NCBI GenBank assembly: GCA_021234155.1
Contig: JAJEKV010000006.1
Span: forward strand, 3,689,277 to 3,753,276
Direction: 5' to 3'
Source: Isoetes taiwanensis
Lineage: Eukaryota > Streptophyta > Lycopodiopsida > Isoetales > Isoetaceae
DNA: 64,000 bases
Below, one piece after another: positions 54,291-64,000 of this stretch. The notes under the pieces are model-generated. The model searched no databases. It was not told where the DNA came from and was given only the letters and a program-made list of their open reading frames with translations. Each line of letters begins with the position of its first letter. The stretch's first letter is position 1. Both the position numbers and the translations under genes were made by a program.

Positions 54291-56690
54291 ACTTTTTGAT
54301 ATTATCAATGTATTTCGTGAAATGTACTTCTATATACCAATTAATGTCTTACCATGATCTTGACTTTGTAAGTGGAATTTTCACATAATTTCTTTTGTAC
54401 CTAACAACAATATCAATTCAGGAGTTAGGAAGAATCATCCCTAATCTAATAACCTTCACAAGTGATGAGTTAGACACAAAAGATTCTACGCAGTTAAGTG
54501 AACATTACCCTCAAGCTCTTGGGATGCGACACCGAAGCGCTATGTTATCTACATCAGCAAGTCCACTAAGAGGGATAATGTTAAGATGATAGTCAACATC
54601 AACATTAAGGACTAGAGTCGATTATAATTCAATGAAAGGAAGTGTAGCACTTGGATGATCATATAACAACAAGGATACCGCACTTTCCTACAAATTAGGG
54701 ATCATTGCAACCCACTAACGACATTAATCCATCACACCAGCCAAAGCGAAAGTTAGAGGACCTATCAAATAGTAGAGTATCTTAGAATCATGGGTGTTGG
54801 GTATCCATGATGGGATTGGGACTAAAATTCAATAGATTTTGTTTTGTTTTGTTTTTTCTTTTTTTTTTCTTTAGAAAGATGGACCCAAGAATTGAGCAAA
54901 GCTTCAAGGATTGGGAAGAAATGTATGGAGTAAATAATTGCATACATTGTCATGTGACATCCAACGATTGGAACCCTTCGTGAGAGCTTGATCACCTCGC
55001 TAAGAAAGATTCAATAATAGGATAACCGTTGACTATGTATATGACGAGTAATTTCAAAGATAAGGAATAATCCGACCAAAATGAAGGGAAGCAATCTAAT
55101 AAGTCCGCCAACTTCTTAGATGGCATCAACTCAAAGGTGGAACTATTTCAAAGGGCAATAATTAAGAAAGGGTAGATCCTAGAGTATGGATTAGATCTAA
55201 AACAAGAATAATTATCTAATCATATAGTTTTTCTATGTGTGCCCAAAAGTATGTCATGCCGACTAAAAACTAGGGCTATAAGATTTATGTAAGTAGTTCT
55301 TTAACTTGTAATTTTGCACCTCCTAGATGATGACATCTTTAAGAGCAAGACTCTTATGTCTAAATCTAGGCCAGTAATTAAGCCAAGGTTGTAATTAGCA
55401 ATTTGAACGAACAAGAGTCAAGTTCCATCAAGCGCTTAAGCCAAAGAGAGAGCATCGGCACCAACTTATGTACATTGGCAACTATGACCTCACAATAGAC
55501 ATGCAATATTAAAGTCGGCTAAGGCAATAATTGATTATCATAAGCAAGAGATACTTATCCCAACACCAAAGAGCAAGCTTATAATTTAAGTTAAAGAAGT
55601 AATTCCAATCGCGGTAATGCATGTCGGGTAGCAATTACTTAAGTATATCATGAGGAATGAGGGTCGTATATGTTACAAGTTGTCGAATTTTACTACAAGA
55701 GTAAGAAGGAAGATGCTACTCAAAAAAACAGCTTGCCTCGCCAATTTCTTTAAGTTAATCAAGAAGTCCCATGATATATCTTTTTTGCTTTTATAGAGGC
55801 ATAGAGTCTCGAAATCACTATTGCACCGTGAGGCGTGAGCCGATCAGCGAGGGCTCTCATAGAATCAGCACTTCCGAAGCCAGCGTAACTCAAGAATCGC
55901 TTATAAGAGTTGATCGACTTGGAGATCTTTTCGCCAGATGGAAGTCTATAGACGATATCAACCATGGGCAGCTCAACAAGTAAACGACATAGTGGGATCA
56001 GCCCAAGAAGCAAGATTCTTCTACAAAAATCGACTTAAGTTCAAGTAATCATCAAATAAGGATGAAGGAGAAAAGATAATTATAAGACTCCTTCAGAATA
56101 CGGTAGGGGCACCATGATTTCACAAGAATGCTCCCCAAGTCCATGGAATGCTCCACCAACTTGTATGCATTTGAGAAACTTCACACCGAAGATTCCCCTG
56201 ATGATTTCTTCATCAATTCCCCCATCTACATCGTGATCTACAAAAAAATCAATGGAAGAACATGCACCGTAGATGTTAAGACGCCGCCACCCATTGGCAA
56301 GCTCACATCAATTTGTAATGCTATCTCCACTTCCTATGTGTTTAATTCGCAAGAAGATAGAAGAAGCCATCTCCCAACAACATGGAGTTCACACATATGG
56401 GCTAGTCTTTTAGAAGAGAGTGCAAGGATCTAATTAAGAAAAGAGAAACCTTCAAATATTTTTTAAAAAAGGAAGGTAATCTTTAATATCAAAGAACAAT
56501 TATGCTGCACTCCAAAGTATAAGAAGTAAGAAAAAATCTTCCAGACACCCATAATAGGCCCTATTTCCATGCATAATTTATAAAGGCCTATCAAGATTAG
56601 AAGTAGCTACTTCTGGTCGCATGAAGAAGCAGATAATCAGATATAGCCAAGAATGTCATGAGCCAAGACAGACATGAACAACTTCAATCC
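54291..56690 (+). other. Low-complexity interior of gypsy-related unit 1
   Basis: AT-rich DNA with no reverse transcriptase or RNase H motif visible. A T-rich tract ending TTTAG just before AAAGATGGACCC (about 54,840-54,882) looks like a 3' splice site before a short frame starting MDPRIEQSFKDWEE, which is open for 47 codons in unit 2. A 101-codon plus-strand frame at 56128-56433 (MLPKSMECSTNLYAFEKLHT) is unrecognised; the pol gene may once have been here. Confidence 0.4.
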
Positions 56691-56734
56691 TGTGAGTTTT
56701 GGAACCTTAAGGCTGTGACGCCAAGTGGGAAGTC

Positions 56735-57250
56735 TTCAAGATGGATTTCATAGCGGCCTTCCGTAAGGGCAACAAGTAGCTTTTGTCGCCCGAGGGTTGT
56801 GGTATATAACTTCATCAAAAGGGCACATACTGCCATGCCACACCATAGACAATCGGCCTGGATCTAGCCGCAGGGTCTACACAAGAGTTCTTTAGGCTGC
56901 GCATGGAATGCACGGTAGCCATCATCACCAACAGAGATCCAAGTTCTTAGCGACGCTTAGCAAGAAGATCCCTTCAAATACGAGCCGCACCAACTTGTTG
57001 GATGAGTTTCTGCTTATCATTTGCAGTCAAATCGCAAAGGACCGCACTCAACACAATTTGAGAGTACGTTGAGAATCTATGATTGAACAAGTAATCCAAA
57101 TGGGCCGAGTACATCCATCCGGTCAATTACATAACAAAATAGGAAGTAAGAGTCATCGTAAGATGTTCCTCCATGATCAGTTACAAGCATATCAATGCTT
57201 GACCCTAGTTAGTGGCATAATCTAGTGCCCTAGGTGGAAAGTTTTCAACA
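56735..57250 (+). pseudogene. Decayed Ty3/gypsy integrase core
   Basis: WEVFKMDFIAAFRKGNK (about 56,735-56,780) matches the gypsy integrase block 'W....DFI.GLP' with the first catalytic Asp. About 170 bases later, LHGM in one frame and IITNRDPSS / KFLATLSKK in the neighbouring frames reproduce 'LHG.P.SI.SDRDP.F...FW', with the second catalytic Asp. The third, glutamate, block is not readable. Frameshifts and stops abound. The order before the C-terminal domain and polypurine tract fits. Confidence 0.6.
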
Positions 57251-57429
57251 ACGATGAAGATATATGCAAGCTTTGGGTAGAAGTGTGAGAGTATCTTCAA
57301 CAGCAGGGCATATCCAAGAGTCTAGTGATAGACATAAACCCTCCCTCGAGAGTTGTTTTGTTGTGAGAGAGAGTTGGCTCATGAAAGGCAAAGGAAGCTT
57401 CGATCGCAATTAGAAGAAGCTCCTCGCCC

Positions 57430-57780
57430 CCAGGTGGGCCGGGTCCGCTCAAGATCTTGGAGAGGAGTGGGATCTCAGCCCACAAGCTGAATCTCCTGCC
57501 CATCCAAAGTCTTCCATGTGAGTTTATTAAAAAGGCACCCATCCCAACCCCGAGGAGAGGTTTTTTGGGTACCCAACTTTGTTGGAAAATGATGGAGATC
57601 AAGTTAAAATTAGCCCGAATTGTTTTTGATAAGTCATTTAAGAGGATTAGGTGGTCCAATTCTCCAAAGATTTGGTCAAGGAAGCACTTGCCCGTGAAGA
57701 CGCGGATATTGAGTATTGGAAGGATTTGAGAAGCAATACCCAGTTTAGAAAAAAGAGTTTGACGGGCGCAGTCGCCCCAT
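57430..57780 (+). pseudogene. Gypsy integrase C-terminal region
   Basis: The plus frame reads GPLKILERSGISAHKLNLLP then PCEFIKKAPIPTPRRG, matching the 'GPF.IL.RIG..AY.L.LP......HPVFHVS.LKK' segment that follows gypsy integrases. A shifted frame continues DLVKEALAREDADIEYWKD, like the 'W..L...EATWED...I...FP' end. A minus-strand 164-codon frame over the same bases is a shadow. Confidence 0.6.
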
Positions 57781-57849
57781 TTGATCGACATCGACTTGCC
57801 GAGGTTAGCTGGGGCTTAGTATGTTTCTTGCCTTTAGTTCCTCGCATAT

Positions 57850-58600
57850 GTATTCTAGCTAGTAGAGGCATGCTGCATCTTAAACGTAGGCGATGATGGA
57901 CACGCCTTTGCTGCATTCCTAGCCAACATGCACCAGAGGCGCATGGACCACAGGGCCGCGCGAGAGAGGAAGCGGAGGCATGGGTGGGGCGAGGATGGGC
58001 ACGCCTGACAGCTCTATGCCACATGGTTCGTGACACCCCACCTGCAGGGGGCCGGGGTCATGAAGGTCAAGTGATCATGCCATGATTCAGATGCCTCAGC
58101 TTAAAACCTTTTGGGGCATGATGTGACTAGGGGTACTCTCGCACCGCAACGAAAGCAAGGTAGTACCCTGATCATGGGCAATGATGGGACTTAAATGGTC
58201 CTAAGCCTGGGAAATCCGAAAGGCAAACAAGGATCGAGTGCAAGCGTGTAGGGTAACCTCATGAGCCAGTAGTTCTGACCAAGGAGGAAAGGTATTCCCC
58301 AAAACCACAAACTTATTAATTAACTTAACGAATGTGCTCCATGCAGCAAGTGAGAAGGAGCCTTTGTGTAAATATTACGAGAAGATGGGGAACCATAATT
58401 TGATTATGAACCCTAATAATTTTATAATGAAATCACGTAGTATCTTTGTTAGGCGCTATGTAATTTGAAGGCACAAATTACAGCCTAAATTTTGATAATA
58501 ACTTAATAGAAGTTGACTGCTTAAATTAAACTTAATGTATGATCTTATGTTGTTTTGGCAGATAGAGTAGGTCATTACTGAAATGAGGACAAAGATTTCC
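57850..58600 (+). other. Gypsy-related 3' leader
   Basis: Non-coding stretch between the integrase end and the polypurine tract, with GC-rich (57,850-58,060) then AT-rich halves. GTGACACCCCACCTGCAG at 58031 resembles a gypsy LTR start and might be a relic of another LTR edge. Confidence 0.4.
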
Positions 58601-58603
58601 GGC

Positions 58604-58614
58604 AAGGGGGAGAA
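58604..58614 (+). promoter_or_regulatory. Gypsy polypurine tract
   Basis: AAGGGGGAGAA immediately before TG of the next LTR copy, a very typical plant gypsy arrangement (GGGGGAGAATG). Confidence 0.8.
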
Positions 58615-59589
58615 TGGACGGAGTTCGCTATAAATACGTATATTCGATCTGCCACCCACAAGTCTACTTATGTAGCCTCGCATGCCTTAGAAAGTGGTAA
58701 AAGTACATCTGGGTTAATTGTTTAACTTAGATAACCCAGGATAAGGCCCATTTCCATCCCATTAGCAACCGCCACATGGCTCACCCTAGTGAAAAAAGCA
58801 CGTGCATCCCATGTGGGACCCAACTTATATTAACATAAACCTAACCCTAGGGCCTCTTTTTCCAGCTCCCAGCACCCGTGAGACTTACTCCACGTGCTCC
58901 GACCCCGCTTTCGAGCATCGTTCGTCATAGGCTAGCCTGGAGCTACAGCCCCGGAAGGTGTGTGGTATGATCGTTGAGGGAGCAAGCTTTCACCCACGCC
59001 ATGGAGCATGGAGATGCCAGGGAGGTGGAAGTGCTTCTAAGGAGGTAGGTTGAGTAGAGTTCATGTTAGTTCATCTAAAGTTAGCACCAGATGGTTAGTG
59101 ATTTGTGTCTAGAGTAGAGCCAATTCTAGATTCTTATCTTGAACTCCAACTGCTGAAACCCTAAATCGCGCAGTTAGCTGCATGATTAGGCGAATGTTCC
59201 AGGCGGAGATCGAGAATGATCATGATGGGATGGTGACAAGCGGTTGGGATCGCTGCCCCTCTTGTATTGGGAAGGGGGGTAGAGACCTAGCTATATGTAG
59301 TATGCCTTAGGGATTCCTTAGTTCCTATTAGTTATGTACTGTGTATAGAAACCCACCAAGGTGAGGCGCATGACTCCAGCACTACAACGGGCTAGAGGTA
59401 TCATGGAGGGAGGATCCTCATTGGGGGCCACGGGGATCCCATAGTGGGCTAGGCTTTGCTCATTACTGTAATGGCATGGGTCTCGACACTCTCGGGCGAA
59501 GTGGTGTCGCCCGCCTCAAGAGTTGCAAGTGTCGCCTGGTTTGTTTTGGGGTTCAAACAAGGAATCGATTCCGCCACACCTTGGTAGAA

Positions 59590-60535
59590 GCAAGGCGAAG
59601 AGACCTCCTCAGCCGGTGATGACACCTTCCACACCATCGGCGGTTCTTCGTGTTGGGCACCCGAGGAAGGCCGGCCGAGTCCGTCACTGGACCTTCGTCG
59701 AACCGGAGGTGGGCGGCCCGAGGAAGAACTGACCTTCAGACGGAGGGCGGGCCCTTGACCTCAAAGAAGAAGGAAAGGAGGAAGGTGGCCAGGGAATTGG
59801 CCGGAGGAAGCAGGCAAGAAAGAAGAGGCGGAGGGAGGCACTCGAGAAGGGGCGGCGAAAGGAAAGCTTGACAGACACCATGAGGTAGGTGATTGAAGAA
59901 CACCTCAACCATGGGCGGATGAGAGGTGGAAGAGAGGTAGAAGGAGGCGGCCCCGGTGATGAGAGGAAGAGGACGGTCATTGGGAGCCTTGGACTGGCGC
60001 CACTTCCCACCCTAGGAATTGGCCTAAGCCAGGAAGATTGATCAAGAAGCCGAGAAGGTGGGCGGCCATTCACGCTCCAGGTGAGGACCCTTGAATTCAA
60101 GCGTGGGCGAGGCCTACTAGGGAGTACCTCGGGTCGTTGAATGATGCAATGGCCCCGGTATTATGTTGAGCGTGGGCGTTACGTTTAAGAGGCGGCCAGT
60201 AGAAGCCGCCACCTCCCGTCTGAAAGCCGAAGAAAAGATCATCATATTTCTAACTCTAAAGCCGCGCCCGTGTTCGGAATTGCGGCACTTCGGTGCGCTA
60301 ATCTCCTGATCGGGAAAGGCCCCTTTTGGCGCTGATGCGGGAAGTTATCACGAGGAGTTTGTCAAAGCTATGGGGTGACATCTTTGGCGACGAAAGTCTG
60401 CGGTGGCGGTAGGAAAGCCGGAGGCGAGGCAGCTTTGAGGGAGGGCAACTTGTCGCAATCCCACGCCAAAGGGTGGCCGTATTCTTGAGATCTCCACTTG
60501 TGTGGGAGAATCATAAAGTCTTATGAACCTCCTAA
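59590..60535 (+). pseudogene. Histone H3-like frame, unit 2, degraded
   Basis: Corresponds to 51,090-52,020. TGATGACACCTTCCACACCA and the basic, Gly/Arg-rich tail are recognisable. The H3 core survives only as fragments (TGTCGCAATCCCACGCCAAA for the CAIHAK block at 60,450; GATCTCCACTTG before the end). Multiple indels destroy the frame, and the first-exon start is deleted. Confidence 0.65.
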
Positions 60536-61133
60536 TTTGTACACACAGCAACTAAAATTTTTGGTACTAATATAATTCTTGTCTTGAAAAATTGATGTTA
60601 AAAGGTAGTTAGAAGTCGGATTGTACTAAAATTTTTTGTATCTAACATAGAGTTCAATTATCTTACCCTAATTAGGAAAATTTTTCTTGAGCAAAAATTC
60701 AGCTTAGGGTTGGTCGCACCAAACCCCTTTCAAGCGGTTTGAAGGCCCTTTCGTCTTGGACCGGCCCTATTTCGCTTTGTAGGTGTCCATTTTGCTCAAG
60801 AAAAGTTACATGCTAGGCTAGAATTGATCCATTAGTCATGTTAGGACCTTTCCAACCTCAAAAATTCATCAAAATTGCTTCAAAATGTGGAAAGGGTTGG
60901 TCGGCCAAACCCTTCAGAGCGGTTCGGAAGGAAGGCCCTTCCTTTGCGAACCATCGATTTGGCCCTTTTGGCCTAATTTGACCAATTTTCATCCAACAAA
61001 CTGCCATGTAGTGTTTCTTCTTTGCTTTGCTTAGAATTGCACTTCATGATAGCTCATTTGGACACCATGGCCATAGATTTGAAGTCTTCCCCATCAGGAA
61101 CCCTTGTGCACGGAACTTAGGCCACCCCTAGCC

Positions 61134-61250
61134 TATAAAAGGGCCCTCATTTGTCATTTTCTCACCATCAAAATTGCTCTTAGCCCCTTTTGGCGATTTT
61201 CTAGCTCCTTGCTTGTCCTCATCAGCCATTTTCATACTCTTTTACGCTCA
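61134..61250 (+). promoter_or_regulatory. TATA box and leader, unit 2
   Basis: CCTATAAAAGGGCCC with a conserved C/T-rich leader to the ATG at 61251; counterpart of 52638-52755. Confidence 0.6.
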
Positions 61251-62776
61251 ATGAAGCCCTCAAACTTTGTCGGATGGTATGGTAGTCAATCACATCCGAG
61301 TGATTTTTCTGCCGACCAAGCTTTCCATGTCTTGACCACCTCTTTGATCTCCGCCACATTGACTAGGACTCCTATTACACTAGGCATCATTTGCCAATAT
61401 GACCCCGGATACTACCACGGGAAGTTAGCTTGCCACCTAGGGGAGGAAATGGGTTTCTTTAGACTCTCGACCCAAGCCATAGGTGGGGAGCTAAGGCCAA
61501 GAATAAGGTGTGGGATAGAACCCGGAAGCATGCCCGGACTACATGACTTTGTAAGCATCATAGGCACGAGATACCTCTCAAACCAAGCGTGCCTTAGCTT
61601 TGTTGTTCATGCATTACAAAGGCGATCCAACCAACGGGGGAGCCGTCGATTCAACCCTTAGATCTAGCACCTCTCAACACGAGAAGGAAAGCGGTCGAGC
61701 ATCCACAATCGAATCCGCAGAATACAGTACTATGGCTCCACCTCGGCAACACCCATCTGCAGAGTTGAGCAAGACTACGAGCAACAAGTGGAGAGAGGCA
61801 AGTTGGGAAATGGCGGCGACAAGGATGGAGAGGCAAATAGCTAGGCGAGGAAGGCACACTAAAGGCGAGATTTTGAACCACCACTTGGCATCACAGACCC
61901 TGTCACCGGTGGTCATCGGCGGCGAGGAGTACATCTTGGCTAACGACATCCTCAATCTCCCCATTGCCAAGAAGAAGAAGGCCTCAGAATCGGCCGAGCT
62001 CCTAGGCAATTGCACAAGAAGCGAGGCGGGGACTTCGCCGATTACTCCTACCAGGAATTTCCAAAGGGAGTTATGGAGGCGACACTCATCTGTAGGCACA
62101 CAATGTCGGTATAGAAGCCTATCAGCCGGATAAAGGGAGATCTATCGACAACAAGAACACATCATCCGGAGGAGGAGTTCAGCCGGATACAAAGCGGTGT
62201 ATAAGCCGGGGAAGGGTCCAAGATCTAGCCGAGCCGGTCGTTCTAGGAGTTGGCGTGAGGCACACGCCAACATCAACTTGGAGAACGCTACCACAATGTG
62301 GAGGGACCACTAAGACCTGCGTAGCAATAGACATCTATGGGGAAGCGGTGCCCGGAAGAGGCGCGAGGTCCAACATCGCGGGTAAAGGCAAAGCGCCGGT
62401 ACTATCTTCCAGCTCTTAGCCAGGCGGATGATAGTATTCCCGCGAGGAGTTTAGCCCAAGAGGAGAAGAGTGCATTTAAGCTCCTCATAGCCCCTCGGCT
62501 TTGGGCAAAGACGCCCGGACTAGACCGCGTGTCGGACCATGTCATCCTTTTCAAGAGATCGGTAGCTCTTCAGCGCCTCGACTTCGCCCGGGGGCCACCT
62601 CGAGGGGATGCACATTTGTCGATGGTGGGACAGCGGCACCCGAACTCCCATCACCCGGATGGCTAGAGCACTTGAAGGAGGATCAGCCCGCAAAGGATAT
62701 TGCGGAGAAAGTCGGCAAAGGGCTACATCTCAAGAACATCAAGAACTTCTTCAAGAACATGAAGGGCCGTCAATGA
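61251..62776 (+). pseudogene. Unrecognised ~500-residue protein, best copy
   Basis: The ATG at 61251, 117 bp after the TATA box, gives MKPSNFVGWYGSQSHPSDFS. The same frame contains TLGIICQYDPGYYHGKLACH and GEEMGFFRLSTQAIGGELRP, and is open to 61659. A one-base shift near 61,610 leads to a second frame (HYKGDPTNGGAVDSTLRSST, IGGEEYILANDILNLPIAKK) to 62,133. Further shifts lead to SDHVILFKRSVALQRLDFAR and WLEHLKEDQPAKDIAEKVGK, ending LKNIKNFFKNMKGRQ at 62776. I know no family with these motifs. Its place after the leader suggests a divergent gag or an accessory retrotransposon protein. The basic end could bind nucleic acid. Confidence 0.5.
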
Positions 62777-63339
62777 CGGAAGTATTTGCTTTGTCCTCAA
62801 TTAAATTGTATTGAATAATCTCTTTTTGATATTATCATGTATTTCGTAAAATGTACTTCTATATACTAATTAATGTCTTACCATGATCTTGACTTGTAAG
62901 TGGAATTTTCACATAATTTCTTTTGTACCTAACAACAATATCAATTCAGGAGTTAGAAGAATCATCCTCGAATCTAATAACCTTCAAGGCAGATGAGTTA
63001 GACACAAAAGATTCTACGCAGTGGTGAACATTACCCTCAAGCTCTTGGGATGCGACACCGAGCGTTATGTTATCTACATCAGCAAGTCCACTAAGAGGGA
63101 TAATGTTAAGGATGATAGTCAACATCAACATTAAGGACGAGTAGAGTCAGAATATGTTCAATGAAAGGAAGCAGAGCACTTGGATGATCATATAACAACT
63201 CCAAGGATACCAGACTTTCCTACAAATTAGGGATCATTGCAACGACTAACGATTAACGACTACACCAGCGCTAAGCGAGTTAGAGGACCTATCAGATAGT
63301 AGAGTATCTTAGAATCATGGGTGTTGGAATCCATGATGG

Positions 63340-63547
63340 GATTGGGACGAAAATTCGAATAGATTTTGTTTTGTTTGTTTTTTTCTTTCTTTTTTCTTTT
63401 AGAAAGATGGACCCAAGAATTGAGCAAAGCTTCAAGGATTGGGAAGAAAATGTATGGAGTACAACAATTGCATACATTGCTGGCAGATATCCAACGTATT
63501 GGAACCTCTTCGTGAGCTTGATCACCTCGCTAAGAAAGATTCAATAA
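63340..63547 (+). CDS. Short frame behind a splice-acceptor-like T tract
   Basis: A T-rich tract (63,365-63,400) ends CTTTTAG|AAAG and is followed by ATG 63407, MDPRIEQSFKDWEENVWSTT, open for 46 codons to TAA 63547. Unit 1 has the same tract and start at about 54,882, with indels afterwards. It may be a small exon of the element; no similarity recognised. Confidence 0.3.
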
Positions 63548-64000
63548 TAGGATAACCGTTGACTATGTATATGACGAGTACTTCCGCACCATAAGGAATA
63601 ATCCGACCAAATGAAGGGAAGCAATCTAATAAGTCCGGCCAACTTCTTAGATGGCATCAACTCAAAGGTGGAACTATTTCAAAGGGCAATAATTAAGAAA
63701 GGGTAGATCCTAGAGTATGGATTAGATCTAAAACAAGAATAATTATCTAATCATATAGTTTTCTATGTGTGCCCAAAAGTAATGTCATGCCGACTAAACT
63801 TGTGGCCATAAGATTTATGTAAGTAGTTCTTTAACTTGTAATTTTGCACCTCCTAGATGACGGACATCTTTAAGAGCAAGACTCTTATGTCTAAATCTAG
63901 GCCAGTAATTAAGCCAAGGCCGAGTAATTAGCAGCACCAACGGAACAAGAGTCAAGTTCGACATCAAGCTTAAGCGAAGCAAAGTAGAGCATCAGCACCA

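Larger units (their letters stand above)
48763..58614 (+). mobile_element. Ty3/gypsy-related element, tandem unit 1 (9.85 kb)
   Basis: Starts with TGTGACGTTCC, a common plant gypsy LTR start, inside LINE-B, and ends at a polypurine tract AAGGGGGAGAA directly followed by the same LTR start (58615). It contains, in order, the LTR, a histone H3-like frame, a TATA-led unknown frame, low-complexity DNA, a decayed gypsy integrase with C-terminal domain, and the polypurine tract. No reverse transcriptase motif was found. The downstream unit continues past the window end, implying LTR-internal-LTR-internal tandem structure. The LTR 3' end and primer-binding site could not be placed. The extra ORFs are not standard gypsy content. 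Confidence 0.75.
58615..64000 (+). mobile_element. Ty3/gypsy-related element, tandem unit 2 (cut by window end)
   Basis: Repeats unit 1 from its LTR start (48763) to the equivalent of about 55,450, in the same order and orientation. About 1.2 kb, equivalent to 49,805-51,030 including the H3-like start codon, is missing near 59,560. Long blocks are near identical, for example around 60,823-60,880 and 63,541-63,770, while GC-rich patches are scrambled. The rest of the unit lies beyond the window. Confidence 0.8.

Noticed and set aside
57297-57791. 164-codon minus-strand open frame
   Set aside because: It is antisense to the gypsy integrase C-terminal motifs on the plus strand, has no similarity of its own and overlaps the better supported reading.
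1-64000. CRISPR arrays, rRNA genes, bacterial operons or phage
   Set aside because: No regularly spaced identical repeats with unique spacers, no rRNA core motifs and no dense one-strand intact genes; the content is that of a plant nuclear genome.

Overview
The window is nuclear DNA of a land plant, in a large repeat-rich genome. It holds a plant-type TM9SF/EMP70 exon with splice borders, a JMJ706/JMJ13-type JmjC histone demethylase relic, Ty1/copia and Ty3/gypsy retrotransposons, two LINE lineages and a hAT transposon. There are no bacterial operons, rRNA genes or CRISPR arrays. One LINE (39-43 kb) has an ORF2 of a type I associate with ferns and other non-seed plants rather than the usual angiosperm L1. 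I lean weakly towards a fern or other non-angiosperm, as inference only. Almost every long reading frame is transposon-derived or decayed, and I see no complete intact host gene.

Layout. 1-8.3 kb: non-coding, with direct and tandem repeats and a striking TACGCG minisatellite (6.89-7.26 kb). 8.35-9.0 kb: LINE ORF1/ORF2 junction, minus strand. 9-12.8 kb: non-coding with small tandem duplications. 12.85-17.2 kb: a minus-strand frame of unknown function split by a 3.35-kb non-autonomous hAT element (perfect 8-bp target duplication), which itself contains a LINE-ORF1-only retroposon (14-bp target duplication). 17.4-18.7 kb: duplicated poly-A-tailed LINE-like end. 20.4-24 kb: possible exons, a 114-bp perfect inverted repeat and the TM9SF exon. 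25.62-31.38 kb: a complete but frame-broken copia element with 752-bp LTRs. 32.1-33 kb: tandem SINE-like units. 34.23-34.81 kb: solo LTR with perfect target duplication. 35.97-39.1 kb: minus-strand JmjC relic. 39.2-43.1 kb: LINE-A. 44.2-48.76 kb: LINE-B, a plant L1 cut by the next element. 48.76-64 kb: two tandem units (about 9.85 kb in the first) of a Ty3/gypsy-related element.

The most unusual content is in that last array. Each unit carries, besides a decayed gypsy integrase, a reading frame ending in a clear histone H3 fold behind an approximately 260-residue tail that begins like an H3 N terminus, and a second gene-like unit with its own TATA box and an unrecognised protein of about 500 residues. 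In unit 1 the H3-like frame runs from an ATG to its stop in one register, broken only by five stops that could each come from a single C-to-T change. The element may be a retrotransposon that captured an H3 gene and has since been silenced and degraded. All identifications are from reading the sequence; no database search was run.
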